A stretch of 64,000 bases of DNA from positions 62,420 to 126,419 of the forward strand of contig PDHQ01000014.1 in the NCBI GenBank assembly GCA_003339415.1, read 5' to 3'. Positions 35,497 to 45,781 of the stretch are shown in pieces. Each line of letters begins with the position of its first letter. Position 1 is the stretch's first letter. The stretch is from Ophiocordyceps camponoti-saundersi (nom. inval.) (taxonomy: Eukaryota; Ascomycota; Sordariomycetes; Hypocreales; Ophiocordycipitaceae). Below the pieces are notes generated by a model. That model was not told the DNA's origin. It saw nothing but the letters and a program-made list of their open reading frames with translations, and searched no databases. The position numbers were made by a program, and so were the translations under genes.

Positions 35497-36872
35497 TCAG
35501 CCCATGCCCACGTACTTGAACCAGTTGGGCCGACAGTCTTCTCGGTGCAGGAAGGGCTCGCCGTCGGTGAGCCGGCCGGTGACGCAGCCCTTGCACTTGG
35601 GCGAGTTGGGGCAGTTGAAGAAGGGGATGTGTTGGTAACCGATGTCACGGAACCTATCGATAGGGCGTCAGTAGAAGGAACACTCAGAGGTCACAGGGCA
35701 AGAAACAGGTCAAACGCACCAGTGAATCTTGCTGGCGTCTTCCCAGAGGCCAAGGGCGATGCTGTGAACGGGAGCGTCGCCCCAGCGCTCGTAGAAGAAG
35801 CCACCTGCGTGGTCCAGGTGGTTGAAGTAGTCCTCGTACACAGGGCTCCTCCAAAACTCCATATCGGCCACCTCGAAATTGCTCCAGAAGTGGCAGGTGG
35901 AATAACCTTGTGCTCGTCTATTGTGATCGGGCCGCCTCTTATCGTCGGTGAGCCAGTTGAGGGCACTCTTCTCGTGGACAGGATGGTTGGTGTGGTCGGA
36001 CAGGAACTTGACAGTCTCGGTCCAGAGCGTGGGCAGCGTCTTCGGGTCGTCGTAGAGGTTGATGGTGAAGCCGTACGTCTTGTTATTGTCAAACATGTAG
36101 GCGAAGATGTCGTAGTCGATATCGCAGAAGAAGTGAACCTTGGGCTCGACGCGCCAGTAGTAGCGGAAGTTTGCCAAGGCTGGGTGCTTGTAGAACATGC
36201 CGCTGTTCCAACGACACATCTGATGGTATGATATCTTCTGGGCGTACTGCACGCCCTTTTCCTCGAGCAACTTGGTCGATTCGTCGTAGATGCGCTGGTC
36301 GATCCACGACGGTGTCGCCCAGTGCTCCTCGGGGATCAACTCTGATCGGGGTACGTTAGCGGCAGAATAAGTGACTAGAGAGAGACGAGGGCGCGAACCG
36401 TAGATACACTTGGCCTTGGTGACAGCCTGCGTCTTTGTTTTGAACTCCTCGGAAAAGGGCTTATCGTTGAAGAAGGTCCAGGGGTAGTTGAACTTGTGAT
36501 TCCATGTTCGCTCCAGGTCCTTCATAGACTCAACCATGTCGTCGACCTCCTCGTTCCTAACCAACGCCAGTAACGTGGCAGGTATGCGCGCGCTGTCGGT
36601 GGCATCGGGGGCGTATTGCGGCGACGCGCGACGGAGACGACCATCAGGCTCGCCCGTAGCTGCAGAACTCAAACAGGTCAGCAGACAGGAAAAGGAAGAT
36701 GCGGAAGACGATGGCGCGTACGGTCGAGGTTGGGATCGCGCTCGAAGTTCAGGTACCGCTCGCCTGGCCCGTGAATCTCGGGCGAGGGCACCTTGATGAG
36801 GTGGAAGATGACGAGACACCAGCAGAGAGCGGCGGCAAAGGCGAGGGCGCGCACCGGACGTGCTATCGCCAT
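35497..36872 (-). CDS. Alpha-1,2-mannosyltransferase, KRE2/MNT1 type (GT15)
   Basis: Golgi type II membrane enzyme that adds alpha-1,2-mannose to O- and N-linked glycans from GDP-mannose. Four exons: 36872-36722, 36659-36399, 36341-35720, 35653-35497, with introns of 62, 57 and 66 nt; phases add up to a 396-residue product. Exon 1 supplies the short cytoplasmic tail and signal anchor (about residues 8-27). The lumenal GT15 domain shows ATLLALVRNEE, WNHKFNYPWTFFNDKPF, CRWNSGMFYKHP, YYWRVEPKVHFFCDIDYD, CHFWSNFEVADMEFWRS and HLDHAGGFFYERWGDAPVHS. The last exon adds FRDIGYQHIPFFNCPNSPKC and the Cys-rich end found in the family. Reading only the long open frame would give a false N-terminus and a truncated C-terminus. 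Family is secure; which of several fungal KTR paralogues it is cannot be told. Confidence 0.92.
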
Positions 36873-36983
36873 GGCTTTGTATGCTTTTTGGCGCTCTCAG
36901 GCGGCCATGGGCGCCGCAGCCCCTTTGACCAAGGAAGAAATTCTGGCTTGTGAGGCTTCGTCCCGAGGCTCTTTCTCTCTGTC

Positions 36984-37017
<34 letters not shown>

Positions 37018-37630
37018 GCTCTTCTCTCTGGACTGTGTGTCTCGGCGGTTGGCTTGGCGGCGGTAGTACTCGTGTCTTGATCTGCCACCTTCTACCACCT
37101 CTTCGGCTATTCCTCTTGCTGGCTGCGTACCTACTCTATTCGTACATACATACCTATTATTGTGGACCGGGTGTGTACCAGTATGGCAGTAACGCCGCGC
37201 CTAGAGGCAGGTAGGTCACAGGCTCCAGATTGCTTACATACGAAGCCTGCAGTTGCATGTTACTGGCTGCGGCAGCTATCATGCTGTTGGTTGTGCGATT
37301 TGCACAGGCCTGACTTCCTCTCATGACGGGATGATAGAGCCAAGATGAGTCAGACTTGAATAGTGCAAAAAGGGGGTAGCTACCTAGGTAGTAACTCAGC
37401 CAGCCCAATGCACTTTTGCAGAGTTGCAATATGAGTGAGACTGATGTTACCAAGGCACACATATACAGGCAGCTTTTGAAGCTTGAAAGCTCGAATTACT
37501 TACATAGCTACAGCTAGCGAGAACAGCTGTTATCGCACATATCTGTATATATAGACATCATGTGCCATTACTTTGAGACCAAAACCAAGTACAAGCAAGG
37601 CCTGCCAGCAGCCGGCTGGTTTCAAGCACG
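36873..37630. other. Intergenic upstream of the mannosyltransferase
   Basis: 36960-37020 is C/T-rich on the + strand. TACCTAGGTAG occurs near 37380-37390 and CATACATACC near 37144-37153. No gene recognised. Confidence 0.5.
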
Positions 37631-38539
37631 TTAACAGCACAAGGAAATGGGACAAGTGTAATCATTGCCTTTCAATTCTTGAAGCATATCATCACATCCG
37701 CTATATTCTCCGTGCCAGCATTTCTCAATAATGCTGCCAAGGCCACCCAACGGTTTTGTATCAGGAAAAGTCTTTCGCGAGTATAAATGGCGTATCTCGT
37801 CTCCATCTAGTCCCTGGTAGGGTTCTCGCCCAGTGATTATCTCGTAGACCAATGACCCGAATGCGAATAAATCCCCCTTTACCGACAAGGGCGCCTCGGG
37901 ACATTGATAACAGGCAGAACTCTCAATGAGAAGTGGCGACTGGTCAAGCGATGATCCAGCGAAGTCGGCAACCTTTGCATTAAGGTCGGCGTCAAGAAAG
38001 ACATTTGCGCTGCTCAGATCGCCATGTACGACGCCGGAGCTATGTATAAATTTCAAGGCCTCAGCGATCTGGACAAACCAACGTAGGCGCTGCTCTGGCA
38101 GCTGCCCACTATCATCGAATGACTTAAGATCGTAGTTGGCAGCATATTCCAGACGGATACCGTCTTCAAAGACGCCATAGTATGAAAGGATTCCGTCATG
38201 GCCTCCTTTTTCTATGAATCGTTCGTAAATCTGACGCTCGACATCAACATAGCGAGTGTAAGCCTGGTCAAGTGGCTTCTTGATAGCCGTGTTGGAAGCC
38301 GCGTCGAGGACGACGAGACCAGTGCTCCCGTAACTGATGACGTCTTGCAGTCCAAACCCCGATGGGTACTGAAGATCGTCTTGCGACATGTGCTGCGGTA
38401 TAAGACCACTGCGACCCGGATTATCATCAATTAGAAGAGTCCGATTAATGGTGCATGTGAGGCTCAGAAGAAAGGGGTGCTTTTCTTTTGGAGGCGGACG
38501 GGTAAGGTTCTTCTTACTAAGCCCAAGAACCGCATCCAT
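37631..38539 (-). CDS. Small fungal protein kinase
   Basis: Intronless frame of about 302 residues (ATG at 38539) made up almost wholly of a kinase domain. Visible parts: Gly-rich loop ISYGSTGLVVL, ATP-anchoring Lys in TAIKKP, catalytic loop VVHGDLSSANVFLD (Asp and Asn kept, HRD read as HGD), DFAG in place of DFG (KVADFAGSS), a CPEAP activation-segment end and the DLFAFGSLVYEIITGREPY F helix. The domain stops soon after helix H, so the C-lobe is short. DFAG and HGD are, as I recall, common in a large lineage-specific group of fungal kinases, so activity is plausible. An alternative start at 38392 (MSQDDLQ) sits just before the kinase fold; the first 50 residues look poorly conserved and less biased. 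Confidence 0.72.
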   Translation of the reverse strand: MDAVLGLSKKNLTRPPPKEKHPFLLSLTCTINRTLLIDDNPGRSGLIPQHMSQDDLQYPSGFGLQDVISYGSTGLVVLDAASNTAIKKPLDQAYTRYVDVERQIYERFIEKGGHDGILSYYGVFEDGIRLEYAANYDLKSFDDSGQLPEQRLRWFVQIAEALKFIHSSGVVHGDLSSANVFLDADLNAKVADFAGSSLDQSPLLIESSACYQCPEAPLSVKGDLFAFGSLVYEIITGREPYQGLDGDEIRHLYSRKTFPDTKPLGGLGSIIEKCWHGEYSGCDDMLQELKGNDYTCPISLCC

Positions 38540-39085
38540 CACATGTCCTATCTCTCTCTCTCTCTATTACCCTCCTCCCTGGTCGCCGCTATCATCCTCT
38601 TGAATTCTATGTCCAGGCCATAGTATTAACGGTGTTCAACCATGAACGTGGCAGGGGATTCGAGACCCGGAATCTAACGAGCTCTCTTACTCTCCATCGA
38701 CTCTCATCAGAACTCCAAAATCTCAACCTGGCGAGATAAACTGCACGTTGTATGTATATACAATATGGCGGACAGCGATTGCTCACAGCAAAGCGAAGCC
38801 TTAAGCATAGATGTGTACGCGCCCACCAATCACGAGAGTCTCCATTTGCCGCCGTTGACTCTGAGGCGAAGCGTCGGGGATGTGCGTGCATTCACGGAGA
38901 GAGAGTCTTAATAGACTGAGAGACGAACTTGAGGGTCATGGTCAGATCACGTGCATCTCCGATGGAAATATGGTCTACAGACTACAGTATACCGGATACC
39001 CACGGTCCCATCGTCATCTCTCGACGACTTCTCCTCCTCACAAAACCCCAACCAACGTCACCTTCTCCCACAAAGTCGCCTCACC
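38540..39085. other. Divergent intergenic region
   Basis: A CT microsatellite at 38551-38565 lies just upstream of the kinase start. The rest is ordinary unique sequence with no supported gene. A T-arm-like string near 38655-38675 was examined and dismissed. Confidence 0.5.
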
Positions 39086-39799
39086 ATGCCGCCGCGTATA
39101 CCGACCGAGGCCGATTTCGCACCGCTATCCACCAGCCTCACTCTAGCCCTACACTTCCCCTCGCCTCCAGAGTCGACGACAGCTTTCCTCATCCTCCTAC
39201 ACGGCTTGGGCGACAGCGAGGCCCCCTTCGCCAGCTTCGCGCGCGCCATGGCCCTTCCGGGCGTGCTGGCTATATCGGTCCGCGGCGTCGCACCGCTTCC
39301 TTCAGCGCTGCTCTCCGAAGGCGACGGCTCCAATTTCCACTGGGGCGACGACCTGACCATTGACCCCGGCACCGGCGATATCGATCCCGATCCCGGCTTC
39401 CATCGAGCCAGCCAGGCCATCATTGAAAAATTGATACGCGGGGTCCTCGTCGAGTACTGCGGCTGGGAGCTGGATGACGTTATCCTATTTGGATTCGGCC
39501 AGGGCGGCTCGCTGGCCTTGGGATTGGCATCTCAACTTCGCGACGAGACGCTCAAGGGAGTCGTCTCCATTGGCGGACCACTGCCCGTTTCCATGGTCCC
39601 CACGACGAGTGCGCGCGTCAAGACCGACACCAAGGCGCTCCTGTGTCAGCTGGACGAGGACATGGTTGATGCCGTCGAGAGTGAGTTTAAAGACGTGACG
39701 GTCGTAAGATGGAAACGACAAGACGTGGCGATGCCGTGCAACAGGGATGAGATGCTGCCAATCATGAAGTTCTTGGCAGAACGCCTGAGGACGGTTTGA
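39086..39799 (+). CDS. Alpha/beta-hydrolase-fold protein, acyl-protein thioesterase-like, nucleophile missing
   Basis: Intronless, 237 residues from the ATG at 39086 (MPPRIPTEAD). The layout is that of the phospholipase/carboxylesterase (acyl-protein thioesterase) family: LILLHGLGDSEAPFASFARAM near the N-terminus, VLAISVRGV, a FHWGDD segment, and the nucleophile elbow near residue 138. At that elbow the family's G-x-S-x-G reads GFGQGG, with Gly138 in the place of Ser. The usual C-terminal Asp and His of the triad are also not evident (LCQLDEDMV; MPCNRDEM). The protein is therefore probably not a serine hydrolase, and a binding or regulatory role is inferred. I recall fungal relatives with the same elbow, which would make this an established pseudoenzyme lineage rather than a decayed gene. 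The frame is intact and codon bias is strong. Confidence 0.82.
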   Translation: MPPRIPTEADFAPLSTSLTLALHFPSPPESTTAFLILLHGLGDSEAPFASFARAMALPGVLAISVRGVAPLPSALLSEGDGSNFHWGDDLTIDPGTGDIDPDPGFHRASQAIIEKLIRGVLVEYCGWELDDVILFGFGQGGSLALGLASQLRDETLKGVVSIGGPLPVSMVPTTSARVKTDTKALLCQLDEDMVDAVESEFKDVTVVRWKRQDVAMPCNRDEMLPIMKFLAERLRTV

Positions 39800-39871
39800 A
39801 TCGGCGCAGACGGCCAATTGGTTGAGCGCATATCAGACCGAGCGTGACAAAACCCCAGGTTTCTGACACAA

Positions 39872-42337
39872 TCACCTGTCGTTTCTTACTCCCGTCTGAA
39901 GCATGTCGGCCAGAATATCCCATTTTGCCGAAGCCGAGCTGCTACTCCTTCTCGCAACGACCCTCAGTTCCCGGCAGACGAAGCGAGCAAGTCGATCAAA
40001 CTCGCCGGCCATGTCAATGAGACTCTCAAAGCCGACTTCCTGCCCATGGTGCCTTTGGTCCTGTTCGAGCTTGACGGCCAGATCCAGCATATCGAGCATC
40101 TTTGCTCGGATTGGCGCCAGCTCGCGGCCAAGACATGCCTCTTCTGCCATCCGTTCCATCCCCTGACATTGGGCAGCAATCATCGCGTCAATATCCCCGG
40201 CGGCTTCCAGATCTCGCCTTATCTGGCCCTCAGTCGGTCCCAAGACCTGCATTGTGAGATATGTTTGCAGGGTCGCGCAGAACCACAGAAGCTTGCATCT
40301 TATCGAATAGAAGAGGCTGCGTTGACCCTCATTCTCACGCTTTGTCCAGGACTTGTCTCGGGTTCTGGTCTTATGCAGAGCGTACATGGCCCTTTTGATC
40401 TGCAATAGGAGCGTAAAAACGGTATGATAATGCGCCATGCTCTCGGCCGTCACAATCATTTGCACCGGCCACGGCAGTCTATAGCTGACCTTGATTCCCT
40501 CCAGCGCTGCTCGAACGGACTCTATGCCTGTCGAAAGACAATCCGGATCGACGCTGATGACGAGCCTGCTGGGGTCTAGGAGAGAGACAAAAGCCTCACG
40601 GCCAGCTGTAGTCAGGGCATATCGATCACTCCAACCAGCGTCCATCGAATCCAGCCTGACGAATAAAGTCTCGCAGAAAGTTGCTGCCGCACGCCCCTCA
40701 GCCATAAGATATAAATCACGGAGAGAATCGAGTGAATTCAAGAAGCCCCAATTCTCCACAATAGTGGCCTTGAGCCTGGCCCCTACCTGACGACATCGGC
40801 TCTGGACCCATCGAATAAAGGCGGCGTCGAACAGGTCCGCAAAAGGAGCGAGCTCGAAACCCGCGGGGCAGAGCATATCGTAGTCCAGATGCAGCTCTTC
40901 GCAGAGCGGCAGACTAGTCGTCACTTTCTCTCGGCTCAGCAGTCGTAGGGCAACCATGTTCTTGCCGGCACTGTAGATAGCACCGACGGCCTGTTGGAGA
41001 AAGGTCGGCGCATAAGGTCGTCCGTCAACTGTCTTCCGTATCTGAAAACGAGAGCGCCAAGTGTCGCCCAATGGCACACGTCTGCGAGGTTCAGTGATGA
41101 AGAAAGGTTCATCTCCGGGAAGCAGCTTCCCCTCTTGCATCCACAGCTGAACGGGACGCAGGTAGACATCGAAGCATTCGACAAAGACGCGAACGAGAAG
41201 CTCGTACGTTGCGGGCTTGTTTGCGACCTGCGCGACACAAGCCTCGTCAAAGATGAGCTCCAAGTAGCGAAAGGCATTGAACGAGGCTTCTTCACACCGC
41301 GTTACGATGTCTGACAATGTGAGAAGGGGTTTCACACAGGCGTCGAGCTCGTTCATGACGGCCATCAGACTGACGACGACTTCTCCATCGGGACAGGCAA
41401 AGCGGGCCTGCATAGCAGAAAGCTTACGATCAAGGTCGGCGAGGTGCTGGCGAAGGCAGTCCTGAAGCGCCTGGACGTGAGGAACCGTCTGCGGCCGGAC
41501 GACGAACCGGCGAAGCACGCGCACGCGGCGTCCGGTGTCGGCAAGAGATTCTATCAGTGCCCTGTACGTCTCGGGCGCCATGTCCGCCATCTGAAAGTCA
41601 TGAACAGGGTCGGCGGTGCCGTCGAAAATGGAGCATTCGAGACCGTGGAGCATGAAGAGGGCTTCGCGCACCACCTGCAGTTCCGGAACGGCGGTGCAGG
41701 GCGCAGACTGAAGAGACTTGGTCCGCCAAGCTTGAGCCTCGAGAACCGACTGCAAAGACTCCGAAGCCGCAGGATGTATCAGATAGTCATCTGCAGATGG
41801 GGATTGATCGTCAGCGAGGGAGGTGGCATCGGAGGACTCGGCAGCGGACAGGTGATAAACGTCGTCGGAATCGGAGTCGTCGTTGCTATAGCCGGGTGAC
41901 CTCCACAGGTCCCCGTCACGTTCCCAGCCATCCTCTCGGGCGACTTTCTCCCAGCGAAGAGGCGGATCTTCAGGTGGAAGCTCTCGCGACTTCTTCAGCG
42001 CATCAAGACTCTGTAGACGCGTCTTAAAAGTCGGCTGGTCTGATAACTCGAGCAGAAGATGAAGAACGTCGGGATGCCACGGCGAGGCATGCTCTGAAAG
42101 GGAGCACAGCCGCTGATTCAGAGCGTCGGCCAAGGCGTCGCGACTATTCACACGGAAGCGCTCGTCCAGTCCATCGAGCCGCTCTTCGATCTCGAATGGA
42201 TTGGTCCGTAGGTAAGGATGGGATCTGAGCTTGCGCAGGATGGCGTCCGAGAGCGACGCGGTCGATTGGTCGGTAGGATGCGTCAGGCTCTGCACCAGAT
42301 CCTCAACCAGAGGCCCAAGCCGCGTCGCGAATGCCAT
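39872..42337 (-). CDS. Gamma-tubulin complex component, GCP5/Mod21-like
   Basis: Intronless frame, 821 residues. It belongs to the Spc97/Spc98 (GCP) family that builds the gamma-tubulin ring complex at spindle pole bodies and other microtubule-organising centres. The N-terminal part (FEIEERLDGLDERFRVNSRDAL then WERDGDLWRSPGY) resembles the GCP5/Mod21 N-terminal domain. The central and C-terminal GRIP1/GRIP2 modules show AMQARFACPDGEVVVSLMAV, TYELLVRVFVECFDVYLRPV, NWGFLNSLDSLRDLYLMAEG, VSYRLPWPVQMIVTAESM and a closing helical bundle. An acidic Ser/Asp linker lies at about residues 149-185. Assignment to the family is good; the choice of GCP5 over GCP4 or GCP6 rests on the N-terminus and remembered motifs. 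The stop lies 73 nt from the stop of the preceding + gene. Confidence 0.82.
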   Translation of the reverse strand: MAFATRLGPLVEDLVQSLTHPTDQSTASLSDAILRKLRSHPYLRTNPFEIEERLDGLDERFRVNSRDALADALNQRLCSLSEHASPWHPDVLHLLLELSDQPTFKTRLQSLDALKKSRELPPEDPPLRWEKVAREDGWERDGDLWRSPGYSNDDSDSDDVYHLSAAESSDATSLADDQSPSADDYLIHPAASESLQSVLEAQAWRTKSLQSAPCTAVPELQVVREALFMLHGLECSIFDGTADPVHDFQMADMAPETYRALIESLADTGRRVRVLRRFVVRPQTVPHVQALQDCLRQHLADLDRKLSAMQARFACPDGEVVVSLMAVMNELDACVKPLLTLSDIVTRCEEASFNAFRYLELIFDEACVAQVANKPATYELLVRVFVECFDVYLRPVQLWMQEGKLLPGDEPFFITEPRRRVPLGDTWRSRFQIRKTVDGRPYAPTFLQQAVGAIYSAGKNMVALRLLSREKVTTSLPLCEELHLDYDMLCPAGFELAPFADLFDAAFIRWVQSRCRQVGARLKATIVENWGFLNSLDSLRDLYLMAEGRAAATFCETLFVRLDSMDAGWSDRYALTTAGREAFVSLLDPSRLVISVDPDCLSTGIESVRAALEGIKVSYRLPWPVQMIVTAESMAHYHTVFTLLLQIKRAMYALHKTRTRDKSWTKRENEGQRSLFYSIRCKLLWFCATLQTYLTMQVLGPTEGQIRRDLEAAGDIDAMIAAQCQGMERMAEEACLGRELAPIRAKMLDMLDLAVKLEQDQRHHGQEVGFESLIDMAGEFDRLARFVCRELRVVARRSSSSASAKWDILADMLQTGVRNDR

Positions 42338-42570
42338 GTTCCGGCCCGGCCGAGACGGGAAGGACGCGTTTTCTCGATCGGCTGTGGACGGATTCGAAGA
42401 CTGGACGTTGAGTTCAAGACGCGCGCGCGCGCTTTGCTCTACGCGGGGGCCTGATCAGCAGCTCGGCTCGGGCCGACCAAGTTCCTGTGTCTTTTGGCTT
42501 TGGGTGGATCACGTGGTAAATGGTCCCCACTAATCCCGACAGCGTGTTACTTGCGGCTTGGCCCACGTGG

Positions 42571-42609
42571 CTTATCGGCTTATCGGCTTATCGGCTTATC
42601 GGCTTATCG
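42571..42609. repeat. 8-bp tandem repeat (CTTATCGG x about 5)
   Basis: Nearly perfect direct repeats immediately preceding the 9-bp minisatellite. Confidence 0.9.
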
Positions 42610-42787
42610 ATCATCAAAATCATCAAAATCATCAAAATCATCAAAATCATCAAAATCATCAAAATCATCAAAATCATCAAAATCATCAAAATCATCAAAA
42701 TCATCAAAATCATCAAAATCATCAAAATCATCAAAATCATCAAAATCATCAAAATCATCAAAATCATCAAAATCATCAAAATCATCC
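42610..42787. repeat. 9-bp minisatellite (ATCATCAAA x about 20)
   Basis: About 180 nt of essentially perfect 9-bp repeats. All three forward frames are open through it, producing spurious ORFs of Lys-Ser-Ser, Ile-Ile-Lys and Asn-His-Gln repeats. High copy identity suggests recent expansion and likely length polymorphism. Confidence 0.95.
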
Positions 42788-42915
42788 CTTCGATAGTCCC
42801 TTCTACTGTACGGATACGATTTCGACGTTCATCTTAAGAAACAGCCGGATTGGTCCAAGCATCGTCACTGCATCATACATCATTCAAGAGTAGTCTTTTC
42901 ACTTTCAGGCACCCT

Positions 42916-45781
42916 CTACCTTGACAAAGACGTGTCGACTTTGACACCGAGTGCCTCCTTAACCTCCCTGCTCGGTCCCCGGACAGCGTCGAGAGCGAGA
43001 GCAAGCCGTCCGTAAGCCACCAAGTTACCAGTAAGACGGGCGCAGTGCAGAGGAGTCCAGCCTCGGTCGTCGACGGCGTCGATGCTCGCTCCGAGCCCGA
43101 TCAGCGTCTGGACCATCTCGCCAGCATGGCAGGACATGGCAGCGCAGTGCAGAGCGGTCAAGCCGGACTCTGATCTGGCGTCGATTTCCACCAGGCGCCG
43201 CTCCAACAGCCATTGGACTATCCCCTGGGCGTCGAAGACGGCCGCATAGTGGAACAAGTCTGTGGCGTTGGCGAGCTCGGCGCCGTGCTCCACCAACGTC
43301 TTCAGCGCCTCGACGCTGTCACAGTCAACAGTGCAGTCGTCGGGGCACCGACCGTTCCCGGACTGGACACTGGGATCCATGCCGCGGGCCAGCAACTCGC
43401 GCACCGCGGACACGGAGCCGGCTTCGCAGGCGCAATGTAGGGCATTCCCGAACCAGTTCTCCAACAACGGGTCCGCTCCGTGATGCAGCAGCAGTCGCAC
43501 AATCGCAACGTGGCCAGCCGACGCGGCGTAGATGATGGCCGTTGACCCCAGCAGCCTCGTCGTTGCGTTGACATTGCTCGCGTCGACGAGCTCGTTACAC
43601 GTCTCGGCCAAGCCGAACCAGCAGGCGAATTGCAGCGGCGTGGTGCTGAGTACCTCTTCAGCGGCGTAGTATTTTCTGCGGAAGCCTGCCTCGTACCGCT
43701 GCACTTGTAGGGCGCAGGCCGGGGCCTGCCTATCTGAGATGAAGCGCCTGATGTCGACCCTGACCTCGGCGTCACTCTCCAGCTCCCGCGCGTGAGACGC
43801 CCAGTGATTAGCGGCATAAGAGAGAAACGGACTATGCTGGATTCGAGACCTGATTGCATCCGCGTCTAGGCCTGGACCCTGTGCAAAATCGTCAAACAGC
43901 AAGTATCGCATCGACGTCAATGCCATGTCCGGCCCGGCCCGGGGAAACAGCCTCTGCGAGTTGTCCTCGAGGAACTCTTGAATGGCATAGTGTGTCAGCC
44001 GAAGCTCCATCGTCCTCGGGTCTACGGCGGCCAACCCCTGACAGCATTCCACCATCATCCTGGCCGAGGGTCGGAACTTGGCGCTTATAGAGCGCTGTCC
44101 AGCTCTCACCGACATGGCATCGCCGAGCTCGGCTGCCGTCAAGACGCGCTTGGCGTGGCAGATCCACATCAGGACCCTCATCCCGAGCTTCGCGCGGCTT
44201 CCCGGAAGGCGCTGGATGCGAGAAATGGTGTCCTCGAAGGCCTGGGCAAGGCCTCGGGACAGGCATGTCAGCGCCTCTTCCATGTCGCCCAGTGTAGGTT
44301 CATCCAGGATTGTGCGTAGTTGGAGGACGGGCAGGAGGAAGCTATATCACTCGTCAGCCCTCAATCTCACTGAGTTGACGGATTGGCCAGTTACGCACAT
44401 GCCATGCGCCCCTTTGACCAGGGTCTCTATGAGCTTTGTGGAAAACTCGTGATTCAAAACCCCGTCCGCCTCTCTTTCGCGGAGCTTGTGAAGCACATAG
44501 ATTCGGAGATCCTCATGTCGCGCCTCGATCTCGATCTGAGGATGCGTTTCGAAGGCGGCGTTAATGTCCTGGATATGCGGGCGGCTAGTCACGAAAAGCC
44601 GAACCGCCTGCATCTGCTTTAACGAGCCTATAGCTTGCAGCAAGGCGGTCCGGCATTGCGAGCCATCGCACTCATCCAGGGCATCCACAACGACGTAGAT
44701 GCACCTCGAAGCTTTGGCGGCCGCCTCTGCCAACAGCCATTGACACTCGCCTAGAGCCAACGACCGGCCGTCCGCCTTCGCCTGTCGATGCAGTTCAATG
44801 AGAGGGCCCAGCATCTCAGGCATGGCCTCGACGATCTGCCTCAGCAAGCAAGACAGGACAGCCGCGGGTGTCTGGGTCGTTTGGTTGCGGTAGTCGAGAT
44901 AGAAAAACGACACCATCGTTCCAGGCCTTTGGACGGATGATGCCATGAGCGCGTCGACAACCACCGAGCTTGACCAAGTTAGCTGTAGATGCCGCCATGT
45001 CGGCAACGACTCACGTCAGAACCGTCTTCCCTGACCCGGGGATGCCATGACACCAAAGTACGGTGGGTGAAGACATATCGTCACGCCAGCGGATGAACTC
45101 GGGCCGTTCCAGCAGCCAACATCCCGTGTTTGGAACGCGACAAGCCGCTACTTGCCGATGCTTGCCATCGTGCCTCGCTGTAGAGATCCAGTCGAGAACT
45201 TCCGCCTTACGCGCCGCATCGCGCTCGTCCCTTTGCATGTCCACTTGACCCTGAACAGCCTGTTGAAGATCAAGGGTCACCCTTCCGAGGTTCTGTAGGG
45301 AGCCAAGTTGGTTGAGCTGCTGGCTCAGGATCTGCAAGACGTCGTCTGCCGTTTTAGAAAGGAGAGTGCAGCCATTGATAGACAGGGCAAACTGCAGCCA
45401 CAGAGTGAGGTTGCGCAGTTCCTGCAGCGTTTCCTTGCACTCCTTTTCCGTAAGAGGCCATATGAACTGGCCGAGAACTCGGTTGGCCGCGTGGTCGAGC
45501 TTTTTACACAGCATCTCCAGCTTCACCCTGCACGCAGTCGAGCAAGACACGAGGACCGACGATCGGGCAAACTCCAAGGTCTGTGCCTTGAGAGATTCGC
45601 TGTTGAGAAAGCCATGGAGGGTCTGCAGGTTTTGCTCTAGAGCCTCGAGCTCGGTGACCAGCTGAGCGATCCTTTCTTTAGCGCTGCTCACTGCGTTGAA
45701 GTACCTCTTGGTTCGCTGAATCGTGGCAGCGACGAGAGGCAGGATGCCAGCGATACCTAAGGATAGCGAAACAGGGTCCAT
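42916..45781 (-). CDS. STAND NTPase (NLR-like) with NACHT-type domain and ankyrin repeats
   Basis: Three exons: 45781-45015, 44968-44399, 44341-42916, with introns of 46 and 57 nt; phases give 920 residues. The N-terminus (MDPVSLSLGIAGILPLVAATIQ, then a long helical stretch) looks like the fungal STAND N-terminal (HeLo-like) signalling domain. The nucleotide-binding domain has Walker A GIPGSGKT (about 246-253), Walker B YVVVDALDECD (about 347-357) and a sensor-like RLFVTSRPH. A winged-helix-like region follows (MRVLMWICHAKRVLTAAELGDAM). The last third has about five diverged ankyrin repeats. Such proteins act in fungal non-self recognition and heterokaryon incompatibility and are the architectural counterparts of NLR immune receptors (family knowledge; not shown for this gene). 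Ankyrin units are not near-identical, so recent repeat shuffling is not indicated. An upstream in-frame codon at 45871 is less likely as start. Confidence 0.88.

Larger units (their letters stand above)
42338..42915. other. Intergenic with tandem repeats
   Basis: Short region between the upstream end of the GCP gene and the 3' end of the STAND gene, largely occupied by two tandem arrays listed separately. Confidence 0.6.

Noticed and set aside
35353..36231. 292-codon + frame over the mannosyltransferase gene
   Set aside because: Runs across real exons and introns of the minus gene and has no independent evidence.
38640..38700. tRNA-like T-arm string (GGGATTCGAGACCCGG) on either strand
   Set aside because: No matching acceptor, D and anticodon arms at the right spacing could be drawn.
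42494..42893. Frames encoding Lys-Ser-Ser, Ile-Ile-Lys or Asn-His-Gln repeats
   Set aside because: Produced by the 9-bp minisatellite, which lacks stops in several frames.
37631..45781. Possible immune module of kinase, pseudo-hydrolase and STAND protein
   Set aside because: A conserved gamma-tubulin complex gene lies between, promoters are separate and nothing links the three functionally beyond location.
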